Shown here in pieces: positions 14,315 through 24,200 of a stretch of 32,199 bases of DNA. The first letter of the stretch is position 1, and each line of letters starts with the position of its first letter. Source of the DNA: Clostridia bacterium (lineage in GTDB: Bacteria; Bacillota; Clostridia; Christensenellales; Borkfalkiaceae); NCBI GenBank assembly GCA_021204825.1, contig JAJPYR010000010.1, positions 1 through 32,199 of the forward strand, written 5' to 3'. The notes beneath the pieces were generated by a model. That model was not told the origin of the DNA and ran no database searches. It saw only the letters and a list, made by a program, of their open reading frames with translations. The translations under genes and the position numbers were made by a program.

Positions 14315-15442
14315 ATGAGATCTAGTTACGTTGCAGTGCTTGATATCCGGTCCTCCGACATTACGGCGGTGGTAGGGGACAGAGGGGTCAATTCGACCTT
14401 TATAATCAAGAGCAAATACACCGCCCAATACGATGGCTATGCGGAGGGGGACCTGCTTGATATGGACAGCTTCAAGGCTGCCGTATCCAACGTGCTCTCC
14501 AGAACCCTGGCGTCCAACAAGGGGCTCAAGGCCATATACATAGGCGTTCCGGGTGAGTTCATAAAGCTCATAAACGCAGATGAGACATTGAGCTTTGAGA
14601 CCGTGAAAAGGATTACACCGCAGGACCTTAAGGAGCTGCGCCTTATGGCGACCCCCAAGTCCGACGGCGTATGGACGGAGATACGCCACGGATGCCTCTA
14701 TTACGTCCTTTCCGACAAGCGCAAGGTCATAGACCCTGTGGGAGCCATGGGAGACAGCCTCAAAGGACGCTTCTGCTTCTACATGTGCAGCCAGGCATTC
14801 ATAGCCTGCGTCCAGGCAGCCTTAAAGCCTTTCCCGCAGCTTACTGACATCCGCCTCATACCGCTTGTTCATGCAGAGGCCATGTATCTCATTGAGCCCG
14901 AAAAGCGTGATGACGTTGCAGTCCTCTTTGACCTCGGCTACATCTCATCCACATACAGCGTAATATGCGGCAACGGTGTCCTCTATACCGGGTCATTCTC
15001 CGTAGGCATCGGGCACATAGCCTTTTACGTTTCCGAAGAGCTGGAGATACCCTTCGAGGTAGCGTCCACGTTCATATCCACCGTAAACCTCAACGCCCGC
15101 GGCAACTACGGGGCGGAGGAGGAGTGCATGTATGACGGCCAGCTCTACCGCGTGACAACCACCGACATCTGTGACAAGATCCGTGACGGCCTGGACTTCA
15201 TCTGCTCATCCATCAACGAGTGCGCAGACTCTTTCCGCGGAGCCAACCTCTCCCTGAAGCCCATAAACATTACGGGCGAGGGAGTGAAGGTCATCCGCGG
15301 CGCTACAGACCACCTGGCTAGCCGCCTTGAAAAGGGCATAGAAGTTGTTTCGCCCAAGGTGCCTTACTACGACAAGCCCCAGTTCTCATCCACATTCTCA
15401 CTCCTCAACATGGCCTTGGACGATGCCCTTGCATCCAGATAA
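14315..15442 (+). CDS. ftsA: FtsA-like actin-family division protein (divergent)
   Basis: FtsA is an actin-like ATPase that tethers FtsZ to the membrane. The 375-residue product has an N-terminal phosphate-1 strand VAVLDIRSSDITAVVGD, where the usual DxGs/t-K is altered to DIRSSD. It also has a phosphate-2 segment VAVLFDLGYISSTYSVI and the adenosine motif NITGEGVKVIRGATDHL. It lies directly before ftsZ, the usual place. Compared with classical FtsA it is divergent, and the C-terminus (LLNMALDDALASR) lacks the usual basic-aromatic amphipathic membrane helix. ATG 14315 gives the family start; a GTG at 14282 has no SD. ATP binding is uncertain because of the changed phosphate loops. Confidence 0.8.
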   Translation: MRSSYVAVLDIRSSDITAVVGDRGVNSTFIIKSKYTAQYDGYAEGDLLDMDSFKAAVSNVLSRTLASNKGLKAIYIGVPGEFIKLINADETLSFETVKRITPQDLKELRLMATPKSDGVWTEIRHGCLYYVLSDKRKVIDPVGAMGDSLKGRFCFYMCSQAFIACVQAALKPFPQLTDIRLIPLVHAEAMYLIEPEKRDDVAVLFDLGYISSTYSVICGNGVLYTGSFSVGIGHIAFYVSEELEIPFEVASTFISTVNLNARGNYGAEEECMYDGQLYRVTTTDICDKIRDGLDFICSSINECADSFRGANLSLKPINITGEGVKVIRGATDHLASRLEKGIEVVSPKVPYYDKPQFSSTFSLLNMALDDALASR

Positions 15443-15567
15443 TCCGGCCTAATCCGGAAAAAAAAAGGCCGTCCCGAATCCAGAATACAATCCTTTGCAT
15501 GCAAAATGCCGGGATATGCATATAAAATCTAAACTTTTTCATTCTTTTCCACTGCGGAGGTACAGTT

Positions 15568-17193
15568 ATGTTCAACGACTACAGCTACAATCCGGAACCT
15601 GCACAGCAGCCTGAGCCGCCCGTGCAGAACCTTTCCGGCAAGGCCAATATAAAGGTTATTGGTGTCGGCGGAGCAGGCGGGAACGCCGTCAACCGCATGA
15701 TATCCGCGGGAATCACCAGCGCGGAGTTTTATGTTGTCAACACGGACTCGCAGGCGCTTGCAAGCTCCAACTGCACTAACAGAATACAGATAGGCGCAAA
15801 GCTCACGAACGGCCTGGGCGCAGGCGCAGAGCCTGATACCGGCAGAGCGGCGGCAGAGGAGAGCAAGGAGGTTCTCACCGAAGCCGTAAAGGGCACTGAC
15901 CTTCTCTTCATAACAGCCGGAATGGGCGGCGGCACAGGAACAGGCGCAGCCCCCGTCATTGCCAAGATAGCCAGGGACATGAAGATCCTGACCGTGGCAG
16001 TGGTCACCGAGCCGTTTGACTTCGAGGGCAGAAAGCGCCGTGACAACACCGTAAAGGGCCTTGACAACCTCAAAAAGTACGTTGACACCCTCATCATAAT
16101 ACCCAATGACAAGATAAAGACGGTAGTGGAGAAGAACACACCCTTCGCCGAAGCCCTCCGTGTGGCGGATGACATCTTGAAGCAGGGCATCAAGGGGCTT
16201 GCAGAACTCATCGTGAACCCGTCCCTCATAAACCTCGACTTCGCAGACGTCCGCGCCATCTTAAAGGACAAGGGCATAGCGCACTTGGGGGTAGGCGTTG
16301 CCAAGGGCGACAACCGCATCCTTGAGGCCGTGCGCCTTGCCGTAAACTGCCCTCTCCTTGAGACAACCATTGAAGGCGCCAAGGGCGTCATCCTGAACAT
16401 CGTGGGCGGCCAGGACCTCACTTATGATGAGGTAACGAACGCTGCAAAGCTCGTATCCGATGTCGTTGACTCCTCCGCGAACATTATCTTCGGCGCCCGC
16501 ATAGACCCCAACGTGCATGATGAAGTGGAGATAACCATCATCGCGACAGGCTTCCCTCAGGCCAACATCGTGCCGGGTTCCGCAAACACCGCCCAGAAGC
16601 AGCCCGCTCCCGCACAGGCGCAGCAGCGTCCCAATGATTCCTATTACCGCCAGCAGCCCACATCCGTGCGCACGCAGTACGGCTCATCCCCTGTCTCCGC
16701 CCAGTACGGCTACAGCCAGCCCTACGGCCAGGCCCGCCCCGTACAGCAGGCACAGCCCCAGGCGGCTCCCCAGGGCCAGGTATACGGACAGCCCGTCCAG
16801 GCACAGCAGGGATATGTACAGAACCCTTACGCACAGCAGCCCCAGGCACAGCCTCAGGCGCAGGCCGCTCCGCAGTCCGGCTCCCAGGCACAGCAGCAGT
16901 ACAGCCAGCCCCAGACCCAGAACATGTACAATCAGCAGCCTCAGGCCCAGGGCCAGTACCAGCAGGTTCAGAGCCAGTATCCTCAGCAGGGCCAGTACCA
17001 GCAGGCTCAGAGCCAGTATCCTCAGCAGCAGCAGCAGGGCCAGTACCAGCAGCCCCAGCAGTATCAGCAGCAATATCAGCAGCAGTATCAGCAGCCCGTG
17101 CAGAACGCCGAGGACTCCATCCAGCGTGACGAGAAGAAGGTCCCCAAGTTCGCCCAGATAATAAGGGACTGGGGCCGCAAGCGCGATGACTGA
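15568..17193 (+). CDS. ftsZ: Cell division GTPase FtsZ with giant glutamine-rich linker
   Basis: FtsZ is the tubulin homologue that forms the Z ring. The 541-residue protein has a 27-residue extension, then KVIGVGGAGGNAVNRM, the tubulin signature GGGTGTG (120-126) and the T7 loop NLDFADVRAI. The folded core ends at about residue 335. From about 340 to 515 there is a low-complexity linker rich in Gln, Pro, Ala and Tyr (QYQQ, QSQYPQQ, PQAQ), about 175 residues instead of the usual 30-60. The end, KKVPKFAQIIRDWGRKRDD, is the conserved C-terminal peptide that binds FtsA, with a possible amphipathic helix. The SD GCGGAGG precedes the ATG. Confidence 0.97.
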   Translation: MFNDYSYNPEPAQQPEPPVQNLSGKANIKVIGVGGAGGNAVNRMISAGITSAEFYVVNTDSQALASSNCTNRIQIGAKLTNGLGAGAEPDTGRAAAEESKEVLTEAVKGTDLLFITAGMGGGTGTGAAPVIAKIARDMKILTVAVVTEPFDFEGRKRRDNTVKGLDNLKKYVDTLIIIPNDKIKTVVEKNTPFAEALRVADDILKQGIKGLAELIVNPSLINLDFADVRAILKDKGIAHLGVGVAKGDNRILEAVRLAVNCPLLETTIEGAKGVILNIVGGQDLTYDEVTNAAKLVSDVVDSSANIIFGARIDPNVHDEVEITIIATGFPQANIVPGSANTAQKQPAPAQAQQRPNDSYYRQQPTSVRTQYGSSPVSAQYGYSQPYGQARPVQQAQPQAAPQGQVYGQPVQAQQGYVQNPYAQQPQAQPQAQAAPQSGSQAQQQYSQPQTQNMYNQQPQAQGQYQQVQSQYPQQGQYQQAQSQYPQQQQQGQYQQPQQYQQQYQQQYQQPVQNAEDSIQRDEKKVPKFAQIIRDWGRKRDD

Positions 17194-17332
17194 TGCTCCG
17201 CATCATCATCTGGTCCAAACTGCACATATCTGCAATATTAGACATAGCCTGCAAGGCACCGGGGTGCTTTAAACAGCCGATATAACTTACATTCCGATTA
17301 CACACATTGCAACGAAAAGTTTAGATCTTGGG

Positions 17333-17365
17333 AAGAGCGGCCTCTTGCGAAGCCGCTCTTTCTCT
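17333..17365 (+). terminator. Terminator of ftsZ
   Basis: AAGAGCGGC (17333-17341) and GCCGCTCTT (17352-17360) form a perfect 9-bp stem followed by TCTCTC. Confidence 0.7.
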
Positions 17366-17801
17366 CTGAAAAGTCCGCAGGGAAGACCTGCAGCATTTCC
17401 GTATTTCCTGTATCCCGGCCGCATCACCTTGCATGGCCTCACGGGCACTGTCCGGCGGGCAGTATGCCCGTTTCGTATGCTGTTTTGCTGTGGATTTCAT
17501 ATACGGAACATAACAAAAAGCTGTATATTCCGGGCTGTTATTCATATACGGACAGCAAATAGGCGAAAACCCTCTGAATGCCTGTAATTGCGCTATATCC
17601 CTTGTATTTCGGCTCAATTTTGCGCCCCTGGGCAACGAGAGTGCACAGGGGAGGGAGATGGGAGCACGCAAAAAAAGGCCTCCGGACAATGGCCCGGAAG
17701 CCTGCAAATTGGCGTAAACAAAACCTATCCCGTGCGCATCTTCCTTTGCCGTCTCTGCAAAGAAGGGAGGCCGGGGTCATTTTATGCATATATAACGAAA
17801 A
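17366..17801. other. Non-coding stretch between ftsZ and spoVG with isolated hairpins
   Basis: No frame here has a credible SD and protein character. Visible elements are a small hairpin CGGGCA/TGCCCG (about 17455-17470), two direct copies of TTCATATACGGA (about 17496 and 17541), and a minus-strand terminator-like hairpin with T7 (17670-17703). The last could end a minus-strand small RNA, but no clear promoter for one was found. Confidence 0.4.
17670..17703 (-). terminator. Orphan minus-strand terminator-like hairpin
   Basis: On the minus strand AGGC-TTCCGG style arms (17694-17703 with 17676-17685, one mismatch) are followed by seven T. The spoVG terminator already lies upstream, so this one either backs it up or ends an unrecognised small RNA. 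Confidence 0.4.
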
Positions 17802-17822
17802 AAGAGCACTTCAGGCGCTCTT
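17802..17822 (-). terminator. Terminator of spoVG
   Basis: On the minus strand AAGAGCGC and GTGCTCTT form an 8-bp stem (one G-T) with loop CTGAA, followed by TTTTC. Confidence 0.7.
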
Positions 17823-17866
17823 CTTTCACAAATTCAGTAAAAGTATAACTTTCGGAAAACTCGCAA

Positions 17867-18136
17867 CTAGCTGTTAAGTTCGTCATAGTAAGCCGACAGG
17901 ATAGCTTTCTTTATCATTTCACGGGTCTCGGTGTCAAGGGGATGTGCTATATCCTTATACTCGCCGTCATTGGTTTTTCTGCTGGGCATCGCAATAAACA
18001 CGCCGTCAGCTGCTTCGATGACTTTGATATCATGAACTACGAAGCAGTCATCTATTGTAATGGAAGCAACGGCCTTAAGTTTATTGTTGTCCTTGTTAAC
18101 TAATCGAATTCGTACATCTGAGACTTTCATTAACAT
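17867..18136 (-). CDS. spoVG: RNA-binding regulator SpoVG
   Basis: SpoVG is a small nucleic-acid-binding regulator named for its sporulation effect in Bacillus but widespread in Gram-positive bacteria; it tunes septation and gene expression. The product is 89 residues, starting [13 protein letters not shown]. It contains the family motifs [31 protein letters not shown] and DIAHPL, with the helical C-terminus [17 protein letters not shown] use the ATG at 18136, 5 bases after SD AGGTGA; the next ATG at 18130 (MKVSD) is the other candidate. It is a single-gene unit with its own promoter. Its presence alone does not prove that this organism forms spores. Confidence 0.95.
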   Translation of the reverse strand: MLMKVSDVRIRLVNKDNNKLKAVASITIDDCFVVHDIKVIEAADGVFIAMPSRKTNDGEYKDIAHPLDTETREMIKKAILSAYYDELNS

Positions 18137-18170
18137 AATCGTCACCTGCCGAATATTTGATTGTGCTTTC

Positions 18171-18199
18171 ATTTTACATTAGTTGTTAGAAAATATCAA
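18171..18199 (-). promoter_or_regulatory. Promoter of spoVG
   Basis: On the minus strand TTGATA (18194-18199), a 17-base spacer and TAAAAT (18171-18176) form a good sigma-A promoter, rather than the sigma-H type known for Bacillus spoVG. Confidence 0.7.
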
Positions 18200-18269
18200 T
18201 ACTTAAATCCTATTTTTATTCACTTTTTCCTAAAATTCTTGTGAAATTTCCTATCTTTTATTGCAAAAA

Positions 18270-18300
18270 TATAGAAAAAGCCCCGGAAAATTCTTCCGGG
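18270..18300 (-). terminator. Terminator of the DUF815 ATPase gene
   Basis: On the minus strand CCCGGAA (18294-18300) and TTCCGGG (18282-18288) form a perfect 7-bp stem followed by GCTTTTTCT. Confidence 0.7.
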
Positions 18301-18374
18301 AGCTCAAACTACAATCCAGCCCTGTCCTGCTTTAAGCAGGCTCTTTAAAGCCGTAGTCCGGAACCCGTCCGGCA

Positions 18375-19547
18375 TTAAAATTCCGGCTCTATCTTTCTTG
18401 CCTCGCAGGAGGAGAGGAACTCTATGAACTGCTTGGCGCGCCTGGGGCTCCGTCCGCCCTTGACCAGGGCCCATCTTTCGGCCATGGCCTCAAGCTCATC
18501 GGTCCCTGTCTGAATATTGCTGTCCTCAGCAAGCTGGCGCACGATGGAGAGGTACGTGTTCTTGTCCGTGAGGGAGAAGAGGATGGAGATGCCGAACCTG
18601 TCGGAGAGGGAGAGCTGTTCCTCCATGGTGTCCTTTCCGTGGACGGCGTCGTTTCTGTCCGAGAAGGTCTCCTTCACAATATGGCGCCTGTTGGATGTGG
18701 CCACAATTATGCTGTTTTTAAAGTCTCCGGCAATGTTGCCTTCCAGGCTTGCCTTGAGCTGGGAGATGCGCTTGTCATCGCCGGACATGGAGATGTCATC
18801 CACAAAGACCAGCCACTTCATAGGAATGGCCTCTATCTTTGCGCGTATCTCGTTTATCTTCCCTAATGAGCCGTCATCTATCTGCACCAGGCGGAGCTTC
18901 TGGTCAAAGTACTCATTCAGCACCGCATGGATGGTGCTGGACTTGCCTGTTCCCTTGGACCCGTACAGCAGCATGTTGAGGGAGGGGTATCCCTGCAGGA
19001 AGCCCGTTATGTTGTTGAGTATGAGCGATTTCTCGTACTCATAATCCTTCAGATCCTTGAGCCTTACACGCACCGGGTTCTCCACGGGGATAAGGTCTCC
19101 GTCCTCATACCTGAAGGCCATGTACCTGCTGTAGCGGCCGTATCCATTTGTCCTGTAATAATCCGCCAGGTTGTCCGCAACCTCGAGGGGGTTGCCCTTG
19201 AACATGTCCGGCAAAGTGCCGTAATCCACTCTGTATGTCTCGCTTGCGTCGCAGGCGGCGTTCATTGCCTTGGCAAGGTTGTCCGCAAACTCCACGGTCA
19301 TGCGCCTTGAAGGCACCTTGCCGGCTGCGCACTGGCGCGCGTACTCATTCTCATCGTCCAAAATGACGCCGCTCATATACTCCACAAAGGTGTCCTCAAT
19401 GCCTCTTGAGTACACTTCATGAAGGAAAATTGCCTCGCTCTCTGTGAGGTTCCTGCCGTCATCGGCCGGCTCTGCGTCTGCCAGAGCCCTGACCACCGGG
19501 TCATTCAGTATGCCGCGGAGGATGGTCAGCCTTTTCAGTTCTTTCAT
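18375..19547 (-). CDS. DUF815-family AAA+ ATPase
   Basis: The 390-residue cytosolic protein has an N-terminal helical region of about 190 residues and a AAA+ core. Walker A is LLYGSKGTGKSST, Walker B WLVFVDDIS, and a sensor-1 like IIVATSNRRH follows. A DRFGISILF segment and the C-terminal RSPRRAKQFIEFL lid helix are typical of the DUF815 family found in Firmicutes and other bacteria. The family has no firmly assigned function, and it resembles MoxR- or DnaC-like remodelling ATPases in general form. It is transcribed toward spoVG with its own terminator. No partner gene is adjacent. Confidence 0.88.
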   Translation of the reverse strand: MKELKRLTILRGILNDPVVRALADAEPADDGRNLTESEAIFLHEVYSRGIEDTFVEYMSGVILDDENEYARQCAAGKVPSRRMTVEFADNLAKAMNAACDASETYRVDYGTLPDMFKGNPLEVADNLADYYRTNGYGRYSRYMAFRYEDGDLIPVENPVRVRLKDLKDYEYEKSLILNNITGFLQGYPSLNMLLYGSKGTGKSSTIHAVLNEYFDQKLRLVQIDDGSLGKINEIRAKIEAIPMKWLVFVDDISMSGDDKRISQLKASLEGNIAGDFKNSIIVATSNRRHIVKETFSDRNDAVHGKDTMEEQLSLSDRFGISILFSLTDKNTYLSIVRQLAEDSNIQTGTDELEAMAERWALVKGGRSPRRAKQFIEFLSSCEARKIEPEF

Positions 19548-19690
19548 TCAGTATGTCCTTGTAATGCGGCCGGCTCTTCCGCGCACCGGCCCTTATCGTG
19601 TGATTTGCTTCATTATACAATACCCGCTTTAAGTTGGCAAATTTTATGCGCCCCGGCAGGCAAAGTTTTTCGTAACAAGGCGCATATAAC

Positions 19691-19719
19691 TTGACATAAA
19701 AATGGCAAATCACTATAAT
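19691..19719 (+). promoter_or_regulatory. Perfect consensus sigma-A promoter of ilvC
   Basis: TTGACA (19691-19696), exactly 17 bases, and TATAAT (19714-19719) match the consensus at every position. The leader is about 37 bases, too short for a T-box or leader-peptide attenuator, so expression looks high and constitutive. Confidence 0.92.
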
Positions 19720-19762
19720 CTAGTGAGAAATTAGATTAGAAAGACATTGTCTGGAGGATTTT

Positions 19763-20827
19763 ATGGCAAACAAAAATGGCTACAGTGACCTCAAAATGTT
19801 TTACGATGCAGACTGTGATCTGAATGTCCTGAAGGGCAAGAAGATAGCTGTCATCGGTTACGGCTCACAGGGTCATGCCCATTCTCTCTGCCTTCGTGAC
19901 AGCGGAATGGACGTTATAGTAGGTCTGCGCAAGGGCGGCAAGTCCTGGGCAAAGGCAGTGGACGCAGGATTCCAGGTATATGAGATAGCAGACGCCGTTA
20001 AGCAGGCTGACATCGTCATGATACTCATCAACGATGAGGTTCAGGCGAAGGTATACAAGGAGAGCATCGGCCCCAACCTCAAGGATGGCGCATATGTTGC
20101 TTTCGCACACGGATTCAACATCCATTTCCAGCAGATCGTTCCCGCAAGCAACATCAACGTATTCATGGTAGCACCCAAGGGCCCCGGCCATACGGTACGC
20201 TCCGAGTATCTTGACGGAAAGGGAGTTCCTGCTCTTTACGCCGTATACCAGGATGTCACAGGCAACACGCTTGACATCGCACTCGCATACGCAGCAGCCA
20301 TCGGCGCAGCACGTGCCGGCGTCCTTGAGACAACATTCAAGATTGAGACAGAGACAGACCTCTTCGGCGAGCAGGCAGTTCTCTGCGGCGGCGTTACAGC
20401 TCTTATGAAGGCAGGCTTCGATACCCTCGTAGAGGCCGGCTTCGACCCCCGCAACGCATACTTCGAGTGCATCCACGAGATGAAGCTCATCGTTGACCTC
20501 ATCTACAAGGGCGGCTTCTCCATGATGCGTTACTCCATCTCCGACACAGCTGAGTACGGCGACTACGTAATCGGACCCCGCATCATCAATGATTCCGTAA
20601 AGGCAGAGATGAAGCAGGTTCTCAAGGAGATACAGGACGGCACATTCGCACTCAACTGGATCGCTGAGAACAACAACGGACGCGCACACTTCAACGCAAT
20701 GCGCCGCATCGAGGCTGAGTCCCTCAACGAGCGCACAGGCGCCGACATCCGTGCCCTTTACAGCTGGAACAAGCCCGAGACGCTTCTCGAGTCCGAGAAA
20801 GGCGTCAAGGTCGGCAAGCTCTTCTAG
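19763..20827 (+). CDS. ilvC: Ketol-acid reductoisomerase (class I)
   Basis: IlvC isomerises and reduces 2-acetolactate or 2-aceto-2-hydroxybutyrate with NAD(P)H and Mg2+ in valine, leucine and isoleucine synthesis. The 354-residue protein has the Rossmann motif [10 protein letters not shown] (32-41), [12 protein letters not shown], the metal-binding [14 protein letters not shown], and the helical C-terminal domain with [16 protein letters not shown] and [13 protein letters not shown]. Length fits the short class I. SD GGAGG is 5-6 bases from the ATG. The gene stands alone, without ilvB, ilvN, ilvD or leu genes. Codon use is strongly biased to a few synonymous codons (ATC, TTC, GAG, AAG), a sign of high expression consistent with its consensus promoter. 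Confidence 0.97.
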   Translation: MANKNGYSDLKMFYDADCDLNVLKGKKIAVIGYGSQGHAHSLCLRDSGMDVIVGLRKGGKSWAKAVDAGFQVYEIADAVKQADIVMILINDEVQAKVYKESIGPNLKDGAYVAFAHGFNIHFQQIVPASNINVFMVAPKGPGHTVRSEYLDGKGVPALYAVYQDVTGNTLDIALAYAAAIGAARAGVLETTFKIETETDLFGEQAVLCGGVTALMKAGFDTLVEAGFDPRNAYFECIHEMKLIVDLIYKGGFSMMRYSISDTAEYGDYVIGPRIINDSVKAEMKQVLKEIQDGTFALNWIAENNNGRAHFNAMRRIEAESLNERTGADIRALYSWNKPETLLESEKGVKVGKLF

Positions 20828-20864
20828 GCCTGGGAGGCATAGTTCCTTAACACCTGAAACACAC

Positions 20865-20895
20865 AAGCGGCATCCTGTCGGATGCCGCTTTTTCT
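20865..20895 (+). terminator. Terminator of ilvC
   Basis: AAGCGGCATCC (20865-20875) and GGATGCCGCTT (20880-20890) form a perfect 11-bp stem with a 4-base loop, followed by TTTCT. Confidence 0.88.
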
Positions 20896-21152
20896 GCACG
20901 GAAACAGTATCCTCCTGCGCCCCGGGGAGCTTAGGGAGAGGGGGGCGCAAAGCCCCGCCATTCGGTGTGCTTTGCAAGCCTTCAGCCCCTGGCCTTCACT
21001 AGGCCTTTAGCGGCCTTTTTCCGGCACTCATTTCTAGCCGCATATGTGCATTATACGGCCCTTTTCAGCCCTTCCGAAGCCCTTTGGAGGGACTTTTCTG
21101 GCATGTACTAAAATCGGTCTATAAATTAAACGCCAAAAGGGGCAAATTTCTC
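20896..21152. other. Gene-free spacer between ilvC and ftsK
   Basis: No coding frame is supported. It contains a second short terminator-like hairpin AGGCC/GGCCT followed by TTTT (21001-21020) and a GGGGC/GCCCC hairpin near 20943-20960. The ftsK promoter begins at its right end. Confidence 0.45.
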
Positions 21153-21181
21153 TTGTTATTTTCCGCATATGGTGCTATACT
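21153..21181 (+). promoter_or_regulatory. Promoter of ftsK
   Basis: TTGTTA (21153-21158), a 17-base spacer and TATACT (21176-21181) lie about 50 bases before the ftsK ATG. Confidence 0.65.
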
Positions 21182-21229
21182 TGTGAAGGTGTAAAAGAGA
21201 CTTGAGACACAAATCCGTGAGGGCATTTC

Positions 21230-24200
21230 ATGAACGACAAGAACAGCAATGAGAAGAAGAGCAAGGACTCCGTATCCGTCCTTACCAGGGAGACACTGGG
21301 CATCCTTCTGATGCTTGTTTCCTTCATAGCTCTTTTGATGCTATTTACCGGCGACATAATCTTTGCGGCTGTAGGGCGCGGCGTCTGCACGTTCCTGTAC
21401 GGCCTTTTCGGCTACGGCTCGTACCTTGCAGTGGCAGCTGTAGTCTACGCCGGCGTATATCTCACCTTCGGCCTCAAGCTCAAAAAGATCACCTGGAAGC
21501 ACCGCCTGGCCATAGCCCTCACGGTCTACATGCTTTTCCTGCTTCTCCAGACGGCCACAACGGCCTCATTCGGCCTGCCCGGCTACGGCCAGTACCTGTC
21601 CAGCTGCTACATGAACTGCACAAACGGCTGGTCCGGCTACACAGCCGGCGGCATCATATCCGGCATACTTTGCTACCCGCTTCTTTGCGGCACACCTGCA
21701 TGCGCGTACACAGTGTCCGCAATACTGTTCCTTGCCTGCGGCTACCTCACATACGCGAGCTTCACGAAGAGGTTCCCGTTTAATCTGAACCTTCTCCCGG
21801 ACCGTTTCGGCTCCAAAAAGCCCAGGACAGAAAATGTCCCTGACTTCGCGCCCGCGGACAATCCGCAGCCGGCTACCGCACCTGAATTCAACAGCCTGCA
21901 GGAAGGCTATCCGGAGCCTGATACATACAACGGCGGATATTTCAATCTGTCCGATTTTGCAGACCCCGGCATGACTGAGCAGGTCCCGGAGTTCATACCC
22001 GAAGAGGACTTCGGCAGCTCTGAGTCTTTCTATGACCCTGCGACAGGAGAGTTCTTCGGCGGCCCCATAGAGCGCGAGCCGGAGCCTGCTGCAGAGGAGC
22101 AGCCTCCTGTTCTGGAGGTCAAGGAGCGGGAGGAGGACAAGTTCGGCGTAAACAGCTCCCAGATACTCTTCGGCGACGGCTATGCCGCAGAGAGCTACAA
22201 GCGCAACCTCTTGTACAGCGACAACTCATACTTCTCCAAGTCCGTAAAAAACACCACAGAGGACTATCTCAAGGCCTTCGAGGACCCCACGGCAATGCCT
22301 GCTGCACCCGTGCAGCCGCAGGTAACGCCGCAGACACAGGCCCAGCCCCAGCAGGTCCAGGCAGCGCCCGCACAGCCCCAGAGCGCTGTGCCTTTCACGC
22401 AGAGCGGCTACCAGTACGGAGACGCACCCGTGCAGAACATAGCTCCTGCCGCCCCGCAGCAGTCCCCGCAGGCTCCCTCACAGCCCGTGCAGCAGCCCGC
22501 GCCGGCTCCTGCTCCGGCAATTCCGGATGAGCCCACACCTGAGGAGACCAAGGCCATAGAGGATGACATAGACAGCTTCTTCGACCCTGACCGCAGCCGC
22601 AGAGGACGCGACTCCGGCAGAGACACCGGCCGGGACACATCCAGAGACTCCGGGCGCAGCAGCCGTGACACTTCCAGAGACCTTGGCAGGGATTCCGGCC
22701 GTGACACTGGCCGGGACACATCCAGAGACTTAACCCGTGACGTGCCTTCCGAAGAGCCTCCCGCAACAGATCTGGACAGCCTGTTCAACACACCCGCGGA
22801 GGACCAGGACACAGGCCGCAGAGGCCGCGGGCGTGACTCCGGCAGGGATACCGGAAGAGATACAGGCCGTGACACCGGCCGTGACCTTGGCAGGGACGCC
22901 GGAAGGGATTCCGGGCGCGACTCATCCAGAGACCTGGGACGTGATTCCGGCAGGGACAGCGGGAGAAGGTCCAATGCAGACCTCTTCGGAGACAATGACA
23001 GCCTGTTCGGCGAGCCCACAGACCTTGGAAGGGACTCCGGCAGAGACGGCGGGCGTGATTCCGGCCGTGATGCCGGGCGCGATACAGGACTTGATTCCGG
23101 CCGCGATGCCGGGCGCGATACAGGACTTGATTCCGGCCGTGGCCTGGGCAGGGATTCCGGCAGGACGCCTATGGGCTTCGGAGCAGACTTAGGGCGTGCC
23201 AGCACGCCTGCGCCGCAGCCTGCACCTGAACCCGTTCCCGAGGCAAAGCCCGAAAAGCCCAAGCACGTATGGAAGAAGTATGTGCCTCCTACGCTGGACC
23301 TTCTGAAGGATTATCCTGTGAACATGGAGGCCCTGTCCCAGGAGATAGAGGAGAACAAGACCACTATTGTGGACACCCTCATGACCTTCGGCTTTGACTG
23401 CTCCATACAGAACGTGACGGTAGGCCCTGCGGTAACCAGATATGACGTTGCCATGGACTTAAGACAGATCACGAAGGCCGCGGGATATTCAAGAGAGCTT
23501 TCCATTGCCCTGAGAAAGGACAATGTAAACGTATACCTTAACAACAGAAAGGGAGCCCTGTCCGTTGAAGTGCCCAACAAGGTGCGCGCGTCCGTTGGCC
23601 TCAAGGAGATACTTGAGAACCCCAAGTTCCAGAACTCCAAGCCCGGAACGCTCACGTTCGCACTTGGCAAGAACGTGGACGGCGAATACTTCTGCCCGGA
23701 CATCACGTCTCTGCCGCATCTTTTGATAGCCGGCGCATCCGGCAGCGGCAAGTCCGTATGCCTCACGGGGCTTATCATAAGCCTTCTCTTCAAGTACAGC
23801 CCTGAAGAGCTGCGCTTAATCCTTGTAGACCCCAAGCAGGTTGAGTTCATCCCTTACAACGGCCTGCCTCACCTGATTGTCCCTGAGATAATCTCAGACC
23901 CTGTGAAGACGGTGAAGGCCCTCAACTGGGCGTGCACCGAGATGGAGAGGCGCTACACGCTGTTCTCCGACATGTCCAAGGCGGGAGTCACCACCAAGAA
24001 CCTTGAAGAGTACAACGCCCACATAGGCCCTGATGATGAGAAGCTTGCCAAGATCGTAATAATCCTGGACGAGTTCGGCGACCTCATGCTCTCCAACAAG
24101 AATGACATAGAGGGGAAGGTCATAAAGCTGGGCCAGAAGGCGAGAGCCGCCGGCATCCATCTCATCCTTGCCACGCAGCGTCCTGCCGTCAACTGCATAA

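Noticed and set aside
19720..19762. T-box or attenuator in the ilvC leader
   Set aside because: The leader after the consensus promoter is only about 37 bases, too short for either.
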